A DNA stretch of 64,000 nucleotides from Streptomyces sp. Mut1 (lineage in GTDB: Bacteria > Actinomycetota > Actinomycetes > Streptomycetales > Streptomycetaceae). The notes under the pieces were generated by a model, which ran no database searches, was not told where the DNA came from, and saw only the letters and a list, made by a program, of their open reading frames with translations. The stretch covers positions 3,600,501 through 3,664,500 of the forward strand of contig NZ_CP120997.1 in the NCBI RefSeq assembly GCF_030719295.1, written 5' to 3'. This document shows positions 35,860 to 45,336 of the stretch, piece by piece; position 1 is the stretch's first letter, and every line of letters starts with the position of its first letter. The position numbers and the translations under genes were made by a program.

Positions 35860-35900
35860 GCGCCGGAGCCCGGCCCCGCGAAGGGACCGGGCTCCGGCGC
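35860..35900. terminator. Bidirectional terminator between crcB operon and the 35921 gene
   Basis: A 14-bp perfect inverted repeat (35860-35873 with 35887-35900; arms contain GCCGGAGCCCGG) encloses a 13-base loop, between two convergent genes. No T-run, as is common in Streptomyces. Confidence 0.8.
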
Positions 35901-35920
35901 GTGCGTGTTGCCCCGGACCG

Positions 35921-36226
35921 TCAGGCCCCGGGCACCCCGAGTTCGGCGGACGCGGCCTCCAGCGGGCTCGGTACCACCGGCACGGCGGGGGCCGCGACCG
36001 GCCGGCAGGTGAAGCCGAGACGCCCCAGCGCCCTGGTCACCTCGGCGGCCGAGAAGTCACGCCGGTCCTGCCGGGTGATCACCTCACCCACCTGCTTGAC
36101 CGGGTACACCCGGCGGCCGATGATCACCGACTCCCCGGTGACGGGTTCGGGCTTGATGCCCTTCATCGATGCCTCGACCTCGTGCTTGAACAGGTCGAAC
36201 GGAAAACGGGCGATCACACAGCGCAT
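35921..36226 (-). CDS. Conserved small protein next to the DEAD-box helicase
   Basis: 101 residues, beginning MRCVIARFPFDLFKHEVEASM, with a conserved middle (KPEPVTGESVIIGRRVYPVKQVGEVITRQ, split here by a beta turn) and a Pro/Ala-rich tail. I have seen the same protein downstream of cold-shock type helicases in other Streptomyces; no function is known. It follows the helicase gene by 51 bp on the same strand and may be cotranscribed. Confidence 0.8.
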   Translation of the reverse strand: MRCVIARFPFDLFKHEVEASMKGIKPEPVTGESVIIGRRVYPVKQVGEVITRQDRRDFSAAEVTRALGRLGFTCRPVAAPAVPVVPSPLEAASAELGVPGA

Positions 36227-36277
36227 GGTGCCTCAACGGGGTCGGGGACGGAACCGGGTGGGAACACGATGACCGGG

Positions 36278-37840
36278 TCAGGAAGCCCGGCTGCCGGACG
36301 GACGGCGCTCGCCGCCGCGCGACGAGGAGGGGGACGCCGAGGACGAGGAACGGCGGCCCTGGGAAGGGCGGCTGCGCCGGCCACGCGCGGACGAGCCGCC
36401 CGTGGAGCGCTCGGAGGGCGGCGCGGTGATGGTGACGGGCACGCCCGAGGGTGCCTGCGCGCCGGTGATACGGCTCAGCTCGGCCTCGCCGGAGCGGACC
36501 TCGGCGATCTTCGGGGTGATGCCGGCGTCGGCCATCAGCCGGGTCATCTCGCGGCGCTGGTTGGGCAGCACCAGCGTGACGACGCTGCCGGACTCACCGG
36601 CCCGCGCGGTACGGCCGCCGCGGTGCAGGTAGTCCTTGTGGTCGCTCGGCGGGTCGACGTTGACGACGAGGTCGAGGTTGTCGACGTGGATGCCGCGCGC
36701 CGCGACATTCGTCGCGACCAGGACCGTGACGTGTCCGGTCTTGAAGCGGGTCAGGGTGCGGGTGCGCTGCGGCTGGGACTTCCCGCCGTGCAGCGCCGCC
36801 GCGCGGACCCCGCTGCTGAGCAGGTGGTCGGTGAGCTTGTCCACGGCGTGCTTGGTGTCGAGGAACATGATCACCCGGCCGTCGCGGGCCGCGATCTCCG
36901 TCGTGGTGGCGTACTTGTCGGCGCCGCGCACATAGAGGACGTGGTGCTCCATCGTCGTCACCGCGCCCGCGGCCGGGTCCACCGAGTGGACGACCGGGTC
37001 GTGCAGGTAGCGGCGGACGAGGAGGTCGACGTTGCGGTCCAGGGTCGCAGAGAACAGCATGCGCTGGCCCTCCGGCTGGACCTGGTTCAGCAGTTCGGTG
37101 ACCTGCGGCATGAAGCCCATGTCGGCCATCTGGTCCGCCTCGTCCAGGACCGTGATCGCCACCCGGTCGAGGTTGCAGTCGCCGCGCTCGATGAGGTCCT
37201 TGAGCCGGCCCGGGGTCGCCACGACGATCTCGGAGCCGCCGCGCAGCGCGGCCGCCTGGCGGCCGATCGACATGCCGCCGACGACGGTGGCCAGCCGCAG
37301 CCTGAGCGAACGGGCGTACGGGGTCAGCGCGTCGGTGACCTGCTGGGCCAGCTCACGGGTGGGCACCAGGACCAGCGCGAGCGGGTGCCGGGCCTCGGCA
37401 CGGCGGCCCTCCGTACGGGCCAGCAGCGCCAGGCCGAAGGCGAGCGTCTTGCCCGAGCCGGTGCGGCCGCGGCCCAGCACGTCACGGCCGGCCAGCGAGT
37501 TCGGCAGCGTGGCGGCCTGGATCGGGAACGGCACCGTGACGCCCTGGGCGGCGAGCGCGGCCAGCAGGGGCGCGGGCATGTCCAGGTCGGCGAAGGCCTC
37601 AACGGGCGGCAGCGCGGGGGTGATGGTGGTCGGCAGGGCGAATTCACCCTGCCGGGCGGCGGGCCTGCGCCCGTATCCGCCGGAGCGCCGCTCGGACGAG
37701 CCGAAACGTCCCGGTCCGCCGGGGCGGCCCGAGCCCTGGGAACGGAACCCGCCGCCCGAACGGGAGCCGGAGCCCGCGGGGGCACTGCCACGGGTACGGG
37801 AATATCGGTCGTTGGAACGGGGGGTGCGATCGCGGTTCAT
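36278..37840 (-). CDS. DEAD-box ATP-dependent RNA helicase
   Basis: 520 residues. A basic, glycine/serine-rich N-terminal tail (1-70) precedes the helicase core: Q-motif region VPFPIQ, motif I GRTGSGKT, Ia PTRELA, Ib TPGRL, II DEAD (VLDEADQM), III SAT, V VATNVAARGIHV, VI HRGGRTARAG. The C-terminal tail is Arg/Ser-rich and disordered, typical for RNA binding. Unwinds structured RNA, often needed in the cold. The ATG follows GAGGAAAGG. It is downstream of a cold-shock protein gene on the same strand, separated by a terminator. Confidence 0.93.
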   Translation of the reverse strand: MNRDRTPRSNDRYSRTRGSAPAGSGSRSGGGFRSQGSGRPGGPGRFGSSERRSGGYGRRPAARQGEFALPTTITPALPPVEAFADLDMPAPLLAALAAQGVTVPFPIQAATLPNSLAGRDVLGRGRTGSGKTLAFGLALLARTEGRRAEARHPLALVLVPTRELAQQVTDALTPYARSLRLRLATVVGGMSIGRQAAALRGGSEIVVATPGRLKDLIERGDCNLDRVAITVLDEADQMADMGFMPQVTELLNQVQPEGQRMLFSATLDRNVDLLVRRYLHDPVVHSVDPAAGAVTTMEHHVLYVRGADKYATTTEIAARDGRVIMFLDTKHAVDKLTDHLLSSGVRAAALHGGKSQPQRTRTLTRFKTGHVTVLVATNVAARGIHVDNLDLVVNVDPPSDHKDYLHRGGRTARAGESGSVVTLVLPNQRREMTRLMADAGITPKIAEVRSGEAELSRITGAQAPSGVPVTITAPPSERSTGGSSARGRRSRPSQGRRSSSSASPSSSRGGERRPSGSRAS

Positions 37841-38180
37841 GCGGAACCTTTCCTCGAAAATGGCGCGTATCGAGGAATTCATTGCGTCGACGAGCGGCAC
37901 AAGAATCGCAAGAACGGGCCGTTGGCATACGTGAACGAAGCCCGGCGGCCGGTCTTGAGCCGATACGGGCCCGGCCTGAGCCGGGTCCGGTGCTTCGCGA
38001 TGACGAGCCCGGCCGCTCCATGGAGTGGGGGTCACGTCAAGGGGCTCCGTCGGACCTGGTCGGTCCGGGGGCCATGGCGGATCGTCCGCCGCATGGTGAA
38101 GACGGTGGGTCTGCGCTCCCCCGGCGGCTCGTGGCGATGGTACGGCACGGCGGGCACGGGGCGGGACCGGAAAAGCAGCG
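37841..38180 (-). other. Helicase upstream region without a gene
   Basis: 340 bp between the csp terminator and the helicase start. I see no coding frame I trust. It probably contains the helicase promoter and a long leader, as is usual for cold-induced helicase mRNAs, but no clear -35/-10 pair stands out. Confidence 0.4.
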
Positions 38181-38215
38181 AGCTGGGGCCCGCACCCAAA
38201 GTGCGGGCCCCAGCT
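38181..38215 (-). terminator. Terminator of the cold-shock protein gene
   Basis: A perfect 15-bp inverted repeat (arms containing CTGGGGCCCGCAC) with a 5-base loop, 42 bp after the csp stop codon on the minus strand. Confidence 0.85.
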
Positions 38216-38256
38216 GCGGATGCACCGTCAGCGCGTAGGCGCCGACGTGATCGGAT

Positions 38257-38460
38257 TCACGCGGGGGTGATGTTCTCCGCCTGCGGGCCCTTCTGGCCCT
38301 GCGTGACGTCGAAGTTCACCTTCTGGCCCTCCTGCAGCTCACGGAAGCCGCTGGAGGCGATGTTCGAGTAGTGGGCGAAGACGTCGGCGCCGCCGCCGTC
38401 CTGCTCAATGAAGCCGAAACCCTTTTCCGAGTTGAACCACTTCACGGTGCCGGTAGCCAT
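38257..38460 (-). CDS. Cold-shock protein, CspA family
   Basis: A 67-residue single cold-shock domain with RNP1 KGFGFIEQ and RNP2 DVFAHYS; start [10 protein letters not shown]. An RNA chaperone that binds single-stranded RNA. AGAAGGAG plus a run of A residues precedes the ATG. The region upstream to about 38640 is AT-richer and gene-free, giving room for the long leader usual in csp mRNAs. No gene occupies 38461-38823; it holds this leader and the terminator at 38653-38686. Confidence 0.95.
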   Translation of the reverse strand: MATGTVKWFNSEKGFGFIEQDGGGADVFAHYSNIASSGFRELQEGQKVNFDVTQGQKGPQAENITPA

Positions 38461-38652
38461 TTTTTCTCCTTCTGGGGATGAGCCCGGGGACTCGCACTGT
38501 GCCAGTCCCACGTCGCCGTGATGATTACCCCATCCGGATATGCAAGCCGGAAAATACGTCAGCGCACTCATCGGCCACTTAGCCGAGGAGAGCACTTGGA
38601 GTCTTCGGGAACCACAACTGCAACTGGTATCTACCGTAGCACAATGAAAACG

Positions 38653-38686
38653 GCCGGGCGCGGGAAGTAATTTCCCCGCGCCCGGC
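38653..38686 (-). terminator. Terminator of the N-glycan operon
   Basis: A 12-bp perfect stem (GCCGGGCGCGGG / CCCGCGCCCGGC) with a 10-base AT-rich loop, 138 bp past the GH38 stop on the minus strand and before the csp leader. Confidence 0.75.
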
Positions 38687-38823
38687 GCGCCATAAAACTC
38701 ACGCAAACCCTCACACAAACACTCGGTGTGCATTGCGTAAAATTCTGTGCCGGAGGGCCGTGTCCGGGAATATTTGCCGCCCGCGCCGGCCGGCGGCGCT
38801 CCCTTCGCCCGCCCTCCGGCGGA

Positions 38824-41800
38824 TCAGCCGCGCGTCAGCCGCAGCGTCATCAGCTCGAAGGGGCGCAGCGACAGCCGCACGCCCGCCTCGTCGCTCTCGG
38901 GCACCGGCACACCGGCCAGCGGCCGCTCCAGCAGGTCCGTCGCCACGACGGACGTGGCCGGGAAGCCGGTGGCCAGGCGGACCTTCGCCCGGCCGCCCGT
39001 GGACTCGTAGAGCCGTACGACGAGGTCGCCGCTCCCGTCGTCCGCCAGCTTGACGGCGCTCACCACGACCGCGTCGTTGTCGACGGCCACCAGCGGGGCC
39101 ACCTCCCGGTCACCCGTCACCCGGCGCTCCGGCAGGTTGACGCCGAAGCCCTCGCGGACCGCGTCGCCGATCGCGGCGCCGGGGACGAGCGCGTGCCGGA
39201 AGCGGTGCACGCCCTGGTCGGTCTCCGGGTCGGGGAAGCGCGGGGCGCGCAGCAGCGAGACCCGGACGGTGGTGGTCGTCCCCGCGTCCGCGTCCCGCAC
39301 GGTGCGCGTCACGTCGTGCCCGTACGTCGAGTCGTTGACGAGCGCGACGCCCCAGCCCGGCTCCTCCAGGTGGACGAAGCGGTGGTTGCACGCCTCGAAC
39401 TTGGCGGCCTCCCAGCTGGTGTTGGTGTGGGTGGCCCGGTAGAAGTGGCCGAACTGCGTCTCGGAGGCGTACCGCTCGGCGTGCACGTCCAGCGGGAACG
39501 CGGCCTTGAGGAACTTCTCCGTCTCGTGCCAGTCGACCTCGGTGTCGATGTCGAGCCGCTTGGCGCCCGGTTCCAGGGTGAGCAGCTGGGTCACCTTCGA
39601 GTCGCCGAAGCTGCGGACGACCCGCACCCCGCCCGTCACCGGGGTCAGTTCGTCCAGGGCGGTCAGGTCGGTGACGGTGTTGCGGTAGAACGCGTCGACG
39701 TCCCAGGCGTCCCACATGTTCGGGAAGTCGGGGTGGATCTGGAGCAGGTTCGCGGCGGCGCCCGGCGCCACGGTCTCGCGGCCGGCGGCGATGTCGTACG
39801 CGGAGACGACCAGGCCCCGGCCGTCGATCTCCACCCGGAGCAGGCCGTTGTCCAGCACGTAGCCGCCGCCCTCGCGCGGGGCGGGCGGGGTGGCGTCGGC
39901 CGTCGCGACGGCGGCCGCCGCTCCGGCGGGGACACCGCCGCGGGTGTGCGGGGCGGCGTTGAAGACGAGGGCCCTGTCCCCCTCGGGGTCACCGGCCAGG
40001 GCGCGCTGCGCGGCGTCGATGACGCCGGTCAGCTCGGCGGCGACGGCCGCGTACGTCTTCTCCGCCTCGCGGTGCACCCAGGCGATCGAGGAGCCGGGCA
40101 GGATGTCGTGGAACTGGTGCAGCAGCACCGTCTTCCAGATCCGGTCGAGCTGCTCGTACGGGTAGGAGAAGCCGGTGCGTACAGCGGCGGTGGCGGCCCA
40201 CAGCTCGGCCTCGCGGAGCAGGTGCTCGCTGCGGCGGTTGCCCTGCTTGGTCTTGGCCTGGCTGGTCAGGGTCGCGCGGTGCAGCTCCAGGTAGAGCTCG
40301 CCGACCCAGACCGGGGCGTTGGGGTACTCCGCCTCGGCCTTGGTGAAGAAGTCGGTGGGGGTCTCCCACGTCACCGTCGCCGAGCCCTCCAGGCTCCGCA
40401 TCCGGGCCGCCTTGGCGATCATCTCGCGGGTGGTGCCGCCGCCCCCGTCGCCCCAGCCGGTCGGGGCCAGCGAGTGCCGGGCGACGCCCTTGTCCTTGAA
40501 GTTCGTCGCCGCGTGGGCGATCTCGCTGCCCTTCATCGAGCAGTTGTACGTGTCGACGGGCGGGAAGTGCGTGAAGATCCGGGTGCCGTCGATGCCCTCC
40601 CACTGGAAGGTGTGGTGCGGGAACTTGTTGGTCTGGCTCCAGGAGATCTTCTGCGTGAGCAGCCACTTGGAGCCGGCCGCCTTGATGATCTGCGGCAGCC
40701 CGGCCGCGAACCCGAAGGTGTCGGGCAGCCACGCCTCGTCGTTCTCGATGCCGAACTCGTCCAGGAAGAACCGCTTGCCGTGCACGAACTGGCGGGCCAT
40801 CGCCTCGGAGCCCGGCATGTTGGTGTCGGACTCGACCCACATGCCGCCGGACGGGACGAACCGGCCGTCCGCGACGGCCGCCTTGACCTTGGCGTAGACC
40901 TCGGGGCGGTGCTCCTTGATCCAGGCGAACTGCTGCGCCTGCGACATCGCGAAGACGAAGTCCGGCTCGTCCTCCAGGAGCGCGGTCATGTTGGACGTCG
41001 TACGGGCGACCTTGCGGACCGTCTCGCGCAGCGGCCACAGCCAGGCGGAGTCGATGTGCGCGTGGCCGACGGCGCTGATGCGGTGCGCGGAGGGCGCGGC
41101 GGGCGTCACAAGGACCCCGGCCAGCTCCTCGCGCGCGGCGGCGGCCGTCCCGCCCACGTCCTGGAGGTCGACCGCGTCCAGCGCCCGGCCGACCGCGCGC
41201 AGGATGTCCCAGCGGCGGGCGCCCTCCACGGGCAGCTCCCCCATCAGCTCGCCCAGCACCTCCAGGTCCTGCACCAGGTTCCACACGTCCTCGTCGAAGA
41301 CGGCGAGGTCCATCCGGGCCAGGGTGTACTGCGGCTCGCTGCCGGCCGTCTCCTTGTCGCCCAGCCGGGTCGGCAGGAAGGGGTGGTAGTCGAGGATCAC
41401 CGGGTTGGAGGCGGCCTCGATGTGCAGCAGCACCTCCTCGCCGCCCGCGACCGGGGCGCCCACCCGCACCCACTGGTTGCGCGGGTTGAGGCCCTTCACC
41501 GGGGTGCCGTCGGGGCGGTAGACGAGGCCCTCGCACTGGAAGCCCGGCATGTTCTCGTCGAAGCCGAGGTCGAGCAGCGCCTCCACCGTCCGGCCCGCCC
41601 ATTCCTCCGGCACCGTGCCGGAGACCTTGAACCAGGAGGTGCCCCACGGAGCGCCCCACCGGTCGCCGACCGCGATCTTCTCGGTGGGCCCGGCCAGGCC
41701 CTCGGCGACCGGGACGGGCTCACCCGGCGCGTTCCAGACGGCGACGTCCAGCGGGACGGACTGCGGGTATACGGCCGGCCGGATGCGCTCGTCCAGGACG

Positions 41801-41841
41801 CGCTTGAGTCGGGCCTCGACCAGGCTGCGGTCGTCGTGCAT
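38824..41841 (-). CDS. GH38 alpha-mannosidase
   Basis: 1,005 residues of glycoside hydrolase family 38. Zinc-binding HAHIDSAWLW (His260, His262 side, Asp264), nucleophile Asp374 in WLPDTFGF, a helical middle, and a long C-terminal beta domain. No signal peptide: cytoplasmic, acting on imported mannosides. Removes alpha-mannose from high-mannose N-glycan fragments. The ATG is followed by MHDDRSLVEARLKRVLDERI. Last gene of the operon, 39 bp after the GH85 gene. Confidence 0.95.
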   Translation of the reverse strand: MHDDRSLVEARLKRVLDERIRPAVYPQSVPLDVAVWNAPGEPVPVAEGLAGPTEKIAVGDRWGAPWGTSWFKVSGTVPEEWAGRTVEALLDLGFDENMPGFQCEGLVYRPDGTPVKGLNPRNQWVRVGAPVAGGEEVLLHIEAASNPVILDYHPFLPTRLGDKETAGSEPQYTLARMDLAVFDEDVWNLVQDLEVLGELMGELPVEGARRWDILRAVGRALDAVDLQDVGGTAAAAREELAGVLVTPAAPSAHRISAVGHAHIDSAWLWPLRETVRKVARTTSNMTALLEDEPDFVFAMSQAQQFAWIKEHRPEVYAKVKAAVADGRFVPSGGMWVESDTNMPGSEAMARQFVHGKRFFLDEFGIENDEAWLPDTFGFAAGLPQIIKAAGSKWLLTQKISWSQTNKFPHHTFQWEGIDGTRIFTHFPPVDTYNCSMKGSEIAHAATNFKDKGVARHSLAPTGWGDGGGGTTREMIAKAARMRSLEGSATVTWETPTDFFTKAEAEYPNAPVWVGELYLELHRATLTSQAKTKQGNRRSEHLLREAELWAATAAVRTGFSYPYEQLDRIWKTVLLHQFHDILPGSSIAWVHREAEKTYAAVAAELTGVIDAAQRALAGDPEGDRALVFNAAPHTRGGVPAGAAAAVATADATPPAPREGGGYVLDNGLLRVEIDGRGLVVSAYDIAAGRETVAPGAAANLLQIHPDFPNMWDAWDVDAFYRNTVTDLTALDELTPVTGGVRVVRSFGDSKVTQLLTLEPGAKRLDIDTEVDWHETEKFLKAAFPLDVHAERYASETQFGHFYRATHTNTSWEAAKFEACNHRFVHLEEPGWGVALVNDSTYGHDVTRTVRDADAGTTTTVRVSLLRAPRFPDPETDQGVHRFRHALVPGAAIGDAVREGFGVNLPERRVTGDREVAPLVAVDNDAVVVSAVKLADDGSGDLVVRLYESTGGRAKVRLATGFPATSVVATDLLERPLAGVPVPESDEAGVRLSLRPFELMTLRLTRG

Positions 41842-41880
41842 GAGGGTGGCTCCGTTGTGAGTGGGTCGGGTGGGGGGTGG

Positions 41881-43971
41881 TTACCAGCGGTGCGCGGCGT
41901 TGGCGGCGCCGGAGGTCGTGTACAGCTCGCCGACGGCCCTGACCTGGAAACGGGCGGTCTTCTCGCCCGGTTCCCGGCGCAGTCCCGGGACGAAGAACGC
42001 GGTGCCCGCGGTGGCACCGAGGAAGCGCCGGGTGCCGTCGGGCAGGACGCGGTGCAGCTCGTAGTGGCGCGGGGCGCCGGGTGCCCGGTGCCAGTTCAGG
42101 CGCAGGTCGGTGCCGTCGGGACCGGCGGAGGCCGCGGTGATCCGCAGCCCGGCCGGCGCGGCGGGGGTCTCGGCCCGGTCCCGTACGGCCAGGGCGCCGA
42201 GACGCCAGCGCACCGGGCCGGACGCCGTGAGCCGCACCCCGAGCGCGTGGACGGTCCCGGAGAGCGGGTTCAGCCGGAGGGTGGCGGTGCTCCAGCCCGT
42301 GCCGCCCGCCCGAAGCTCCCCCGCCGGGACGAAGGTGTACGGGACGGGGTCGCCCGGCCGTTCCGGCTCGCGCAGGGCCACGGCCAGCTCGACGGTGACC
42401 GGTCCCGAGCCCGGGTCGGTGCGGTGGGTCAGCTCGACCACGGTGCGCCGGGTCAGCGGCAGCCGCGTGGCGTACAGCTCGACGGTCACCGGGGCGCCCG
42501 GCTCCCCGTCCACCAGGAGGCTGCTGCCCCCGTGCCAGGCGTCGTCGAAGTCGAAGCCGACGGACGGGCGGCGGCCCTCGGTGCGCACGACCCAGCGGCG
42601 GCCCGGCAGCCGGTCCTGGACCCCGAGGTGGTTCCACTCCGCGTCGGAGGTCACCCTGCCGTTCTCGTACCAGCGCAGCCCGTGGCCGGTGTTGAAGGCG
42701 GTGGCGAACGGCAGCCCGGCCACGGTCGAGCGGTCGGCCACCGCCGTGGCGGGGGCGCGCCAGCTGTCCGTACGGTCCGGCCGGGCCGGGTCCAGCGACT
42801 GTCCGGTCCAGAACCGCTGGTCGGCGGCGTGGAACCGGTCCGGGGTGCGGGCGTCGTCGGCCAGCTGACTGCGGGTCCACTCCGGCCGGTAGAAGCCGTA
42901 GCCGACGGTGTGCGGGCGGTCGGCCGGGATGATCGCGTCCCAGTCGACGGGCGCGTTCCAGCCGTTGGACTCGACGTCGACGCCGGCCCACAGGTCGTAG
43001 CGGCTGCGGCCGGCGGCCTCGGCGGTCCTCGCGGAGGCGGCGAGCGTCTCCGGCGTCCAGCGGAAGTCCACGAACATCGAGTCCGCTTCCCGGAACAGGG
43101 CCGTGTTCTCGTCGTTCAGCGCGCCCTGCCAGCCGACCTCGCCGCGCACGGTCATCGCGTCGTACCAGGTGATGCGCAGCCCCGCCCGGTCGCTGCGGGC
43201 CCGCAGGTCGGTGACGAAGGCGAGCATCTCGGCGCCGAGCGCGGCGTCCCCGCCCTCGGTCTCCGCGTTGATGAACCAGCCGTCGAAGCCGTGCGCGACG
43301 GCCGCCTCCACCAGCTTCGCGGCCAGCGGGAAGCGCCCGGCCGCGTCCCGCTGCACGAGGTCGCGGGTCCACCGCAGGTCGCCGCCGTGGTGCACGGGCG
43401 GCAGGAACACCGTGCCGAGGACGGGGACACCGTTGCGGTGCGCCGCGTCCACGACGGGGGCGTTCGGCGCCAGGATCAGGCCCTCGCCCGCCGAGCCGCC
43501 CCAGAAGACCAGCTCGTCGATGTACGCCCAGTGGTTCAGGGCGTAGTAGTCGGCGGTGGCGGAGCCCTGGGAGGGGTTGCCCGCGGTGTTCCCGAAGGCC
43601 ACCAGGGAGGTGATCCGCGCCTGGTCGGTCCGGGCCGTGGTGTTCGCCGGGACCGGGGTGAAGCGGTCGGCGAGCGGCACGGACGCGGTGTTGAACGGCA
43701 GGTCGGGGTCGCTGCCGGGGTGCCATGCCTTCAGGCTGCGCCAGGTGATGCCGTCGCCGGGGGTGCCGTCGGGCAGCGAGTCGGGGAACCAGTACGAGGC
43801 GTACGGCTGCCGCGCGTCCCGGGCCGAGGGGGCGGTGCGGGTGGCGGCCCCGGCGGGCGCGGCGAGGCCGGGCGTCAGGAGGGCGGCGGCCGTTCCGGCT
43901 CCGGCGAGGACCACGGTGCGGCGGCTGGGGGCGGCCGGGCGCGGCCCGGACGCGGGCTGGGACTGGGACAT
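41881..43971 (-). CDS. Secreted GH85 endo-beta-N-acetylglucosaminidase
   Basis: 696 residues. A Tat-type signal (SRRTVVLAGAG, cleavage near GAA-TRT) is followed by a GH85 TIM barrel with the Asn-x-Glu catalytic pair (Asn235, Glu237 in GWFINAETE), beta-sandwich domains and a C-terminal fibronectin-like domain. It cuts between the two core GlcNAc residues of N-glycans, releasing the oligosaccharide from glycoproteins outside the cell. GGAG lies before the ATG. It is the only exported enzyme of the locus, so it performs the first step. Confidence 0.93.
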   Translation of the reverse strand: MSQSQPASGPRPAAPSRRTVVLAGAGTAAALLTPGLAAPAGAATRTAPSARDARQPYASYWFPDSLPDGTPGDGITWRSLKAWHPGSDPDLPFNTASVPLADRFTPVPANTTARTDQARITSLVAFGNTAGNPSQGSATADYYALNHWAYIDELVFWGGSAGEGLILAPNAPVVDAAHRNGVPVLGTVFLPPVHHGGDLRWTRDLVQRDAAGRFPLAAKLVEAAVAHGFDGWFINAETEGGDAALGAEMLAFVTDLRARSDRAGLRITWYDAMTVRGEVGWQGALNDENTALFREADSMFVDFRWTPETLAASARTAEAAGRSRYDLWAGVDVESNGWNAPVDWDAIIPADRPHTVGYGFYRPEWTRSQLADDARTPDRFHAADQRFWTGQSLDPARPDRTDSWRAPATAVADRSTVAGLPFATAFNTGHGLRWYENGRVTSDAEWNHLGVQDRLPGRRWVVRTEGRRPSVGFDFDDAWHGGSSLLVDGEPGAPVTVELYATRLPLTRRTVVELTHRTDPGSGPVTVELAVALREPERPGDPVPYTFVPAGELRAGGTGWSTATLRLNPLSGTVHALGVRLTASGPVRWRLGALAVRDRAETPAAPAGLRITAASAGPDGTDLRLNWHRAPGAPRHYELHRVLPDGTRRFLGATAGTAFFVPGLRREPGEKTARFQVRAVGELYTTSGAANAAHRW

Positions 43972-44034
43972 GGGGTGCTCCGTATCAGGCGGGATGTGAT
44001 TCCGGTGCGGTGCGGGGTGGTTCGTGCGTGGGGG

Positions 44035-45288
44035 TCAGCGGACCTCGTCGGGCGTGACGACCTCGGTGATGCCCCGGGCGGCGAGGTGGCCCGGGTCGAG
44101 TGCCTTGCTCGCGAGGACGGTGGTGGGGCGTACGCCGTCCGCGGTGAGCCGGGCGAACGCCTCGAAGACCGCGCCGCCGGGGGCGCAGACGGAGCGGCGG
44201 GGCGCGGTCACCTCGTCCCCGGTGTCGACCACGAGGGCCGTGGTCCGGGGCGCGGGCTTCCGGGTCCTGCCGCGCTGCTCCCGCACGAGCTCGGCGATGG
44301 CCCGGCCGGCCGGCTTGACCCGGCGGTCGTTGGTGAGCAGCCCGAGGCTGTACTCCAGCTCCGGGAAGTCGGCCAGCGAGCGGGACACGTCGTGGGAGCA
44401 CCACCAGGTAACGCCCCACACGTCCTCGCAGTCCAGGGCGTTGGCCACGGTCGCCTCGGTGAAGGCGGCGGCGTGCTCGGCGGGGATGAGCGGGGCGGGC
44501 GCGCCGACCTCCTGGAGCCACACCGGCCGGTGCGGGTCGAGCGCCCAGGCCTTGGAGAGTTCGATCAGGTAGGCGGCGTGGTGCTCGGTGGCGGTGCCGG
44601 TGCGGCCGTGGCGCTGGGCGGTGCCGTTGAAGACCCAGGAGTGCACGGCGGTGACGGCGCCCTCGCGCGCCGCGTGCGCCGGGGTGAAGGCGTGGTCGTC
44701 CTGGTACCAGGCGGCGTCGTACTCGGCGTGCAGGTGGAGCTTGCCGGGCGCCCCCTCCTCGCAGGCGTCGAGCATCCGGGTCAGCCAGGCCCCTGCCTGC
44801 TCGGGCGTGACGCGGTCCGGGTCGGGGTGCGGGTCGCCCGAGAACTGGTTGATCTCGTTGCCGAGGGTCATCCCGATGAAGTGCGGCCGGTCGGCGAGGG
44901 CGGCGGCCAGGGTGCGCAGGTACGCGGCCTGTCCGGAGAGCACGTCCGGGTCGGTGAAGAGGTTGCGCCGGTGCCAGGTGCCGGTCCAGGCGGGCAGGAA
45001 GTCGAAGCTCGACAGGTGGCCCTGGAGCCCGTCCACGGAGGTGTCCAGGCCGCGTTCGGCGGCGGCGTCGGCGAGCTGGACGAGCTGTTCGACGGCGCGC
45101 GGGCGGATCAGGGTGCGGTTGGGCTGGAAGAGCGGCCAGAGCGGGAAGACCCGGATGTGGTCGAGGCCGAGCCCGGCGATCGAGTCCAGGTCGGCGCGTA
45201 CGGCGTCGAGGTCGAAGTCCAGCCAGTGGTGGAACCAGCCCTGGCTGGGCGTGTAGTTGGCGCCGAAACGCAAGGGGGAGGTGCTCAT
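44035..45288 (-). CDS. GH5-type glycoside hydrolase, candidate core beta-mannosidase
   Basis: 417 residues, TIM barrel with acid/base Glu145 in LGNEINQF and nucleophile Glu260 in VWLQEVGAP, as in clan GH-A family 5. No signal peptide, so cytoplasmic. In an operon with GH85 and GH38 enzymes the expected job is hydrolysis of Man-beta-1,4-GlcNAc, the core disaccharide; the GH5_18 subfamily does this in bifidobacteria. Subfamily membership is inferred, not proven from motifs. It lies between the permease and GH85 genes. Confidence 0.8.
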   Translation of the reverse strand: MSTSPLRFGANYTPSQGWFHHWLDFDLDAVRADLDSIAGLGLDHIRVFPLWPLFQPNRTLIRPRAVEQLVQLADAAAERGLDTSVDGLQGHLSSFDFLPAWTGTWHRRNLFTDPDVLSGQAAYLRTLAAALADRPHFIGMTLGNEINQFSGDPHPDPDRVTPEQAGAWLTRMLDACEEGAPGKLHLHAEYDAAWYQDDHAFTPAHAAREGAVTAVHSWVFNGTAQRHGRTGTATEHHAAYLIELSKAWALDPHRPVWLQEVGAPAPLIPAEHAAAFTEATVANALDCEDVWGVTWWCSHDVSRSLADFPELEYSLGLLTNDRRVKPAGRAIAELVREQRGRTRKPAPRTTALVVDTGDEVTAPRRSVCAPGGAVFEAFARLTADGVRPTTVLASKALDPGHLAARGITEVVTPDEVR

Positions 45289-45336
45289 ACGGAACAGGGG
45301 TCCTGGTTCTGTGGTGCGGGGGTGGGGCGGTGGGGG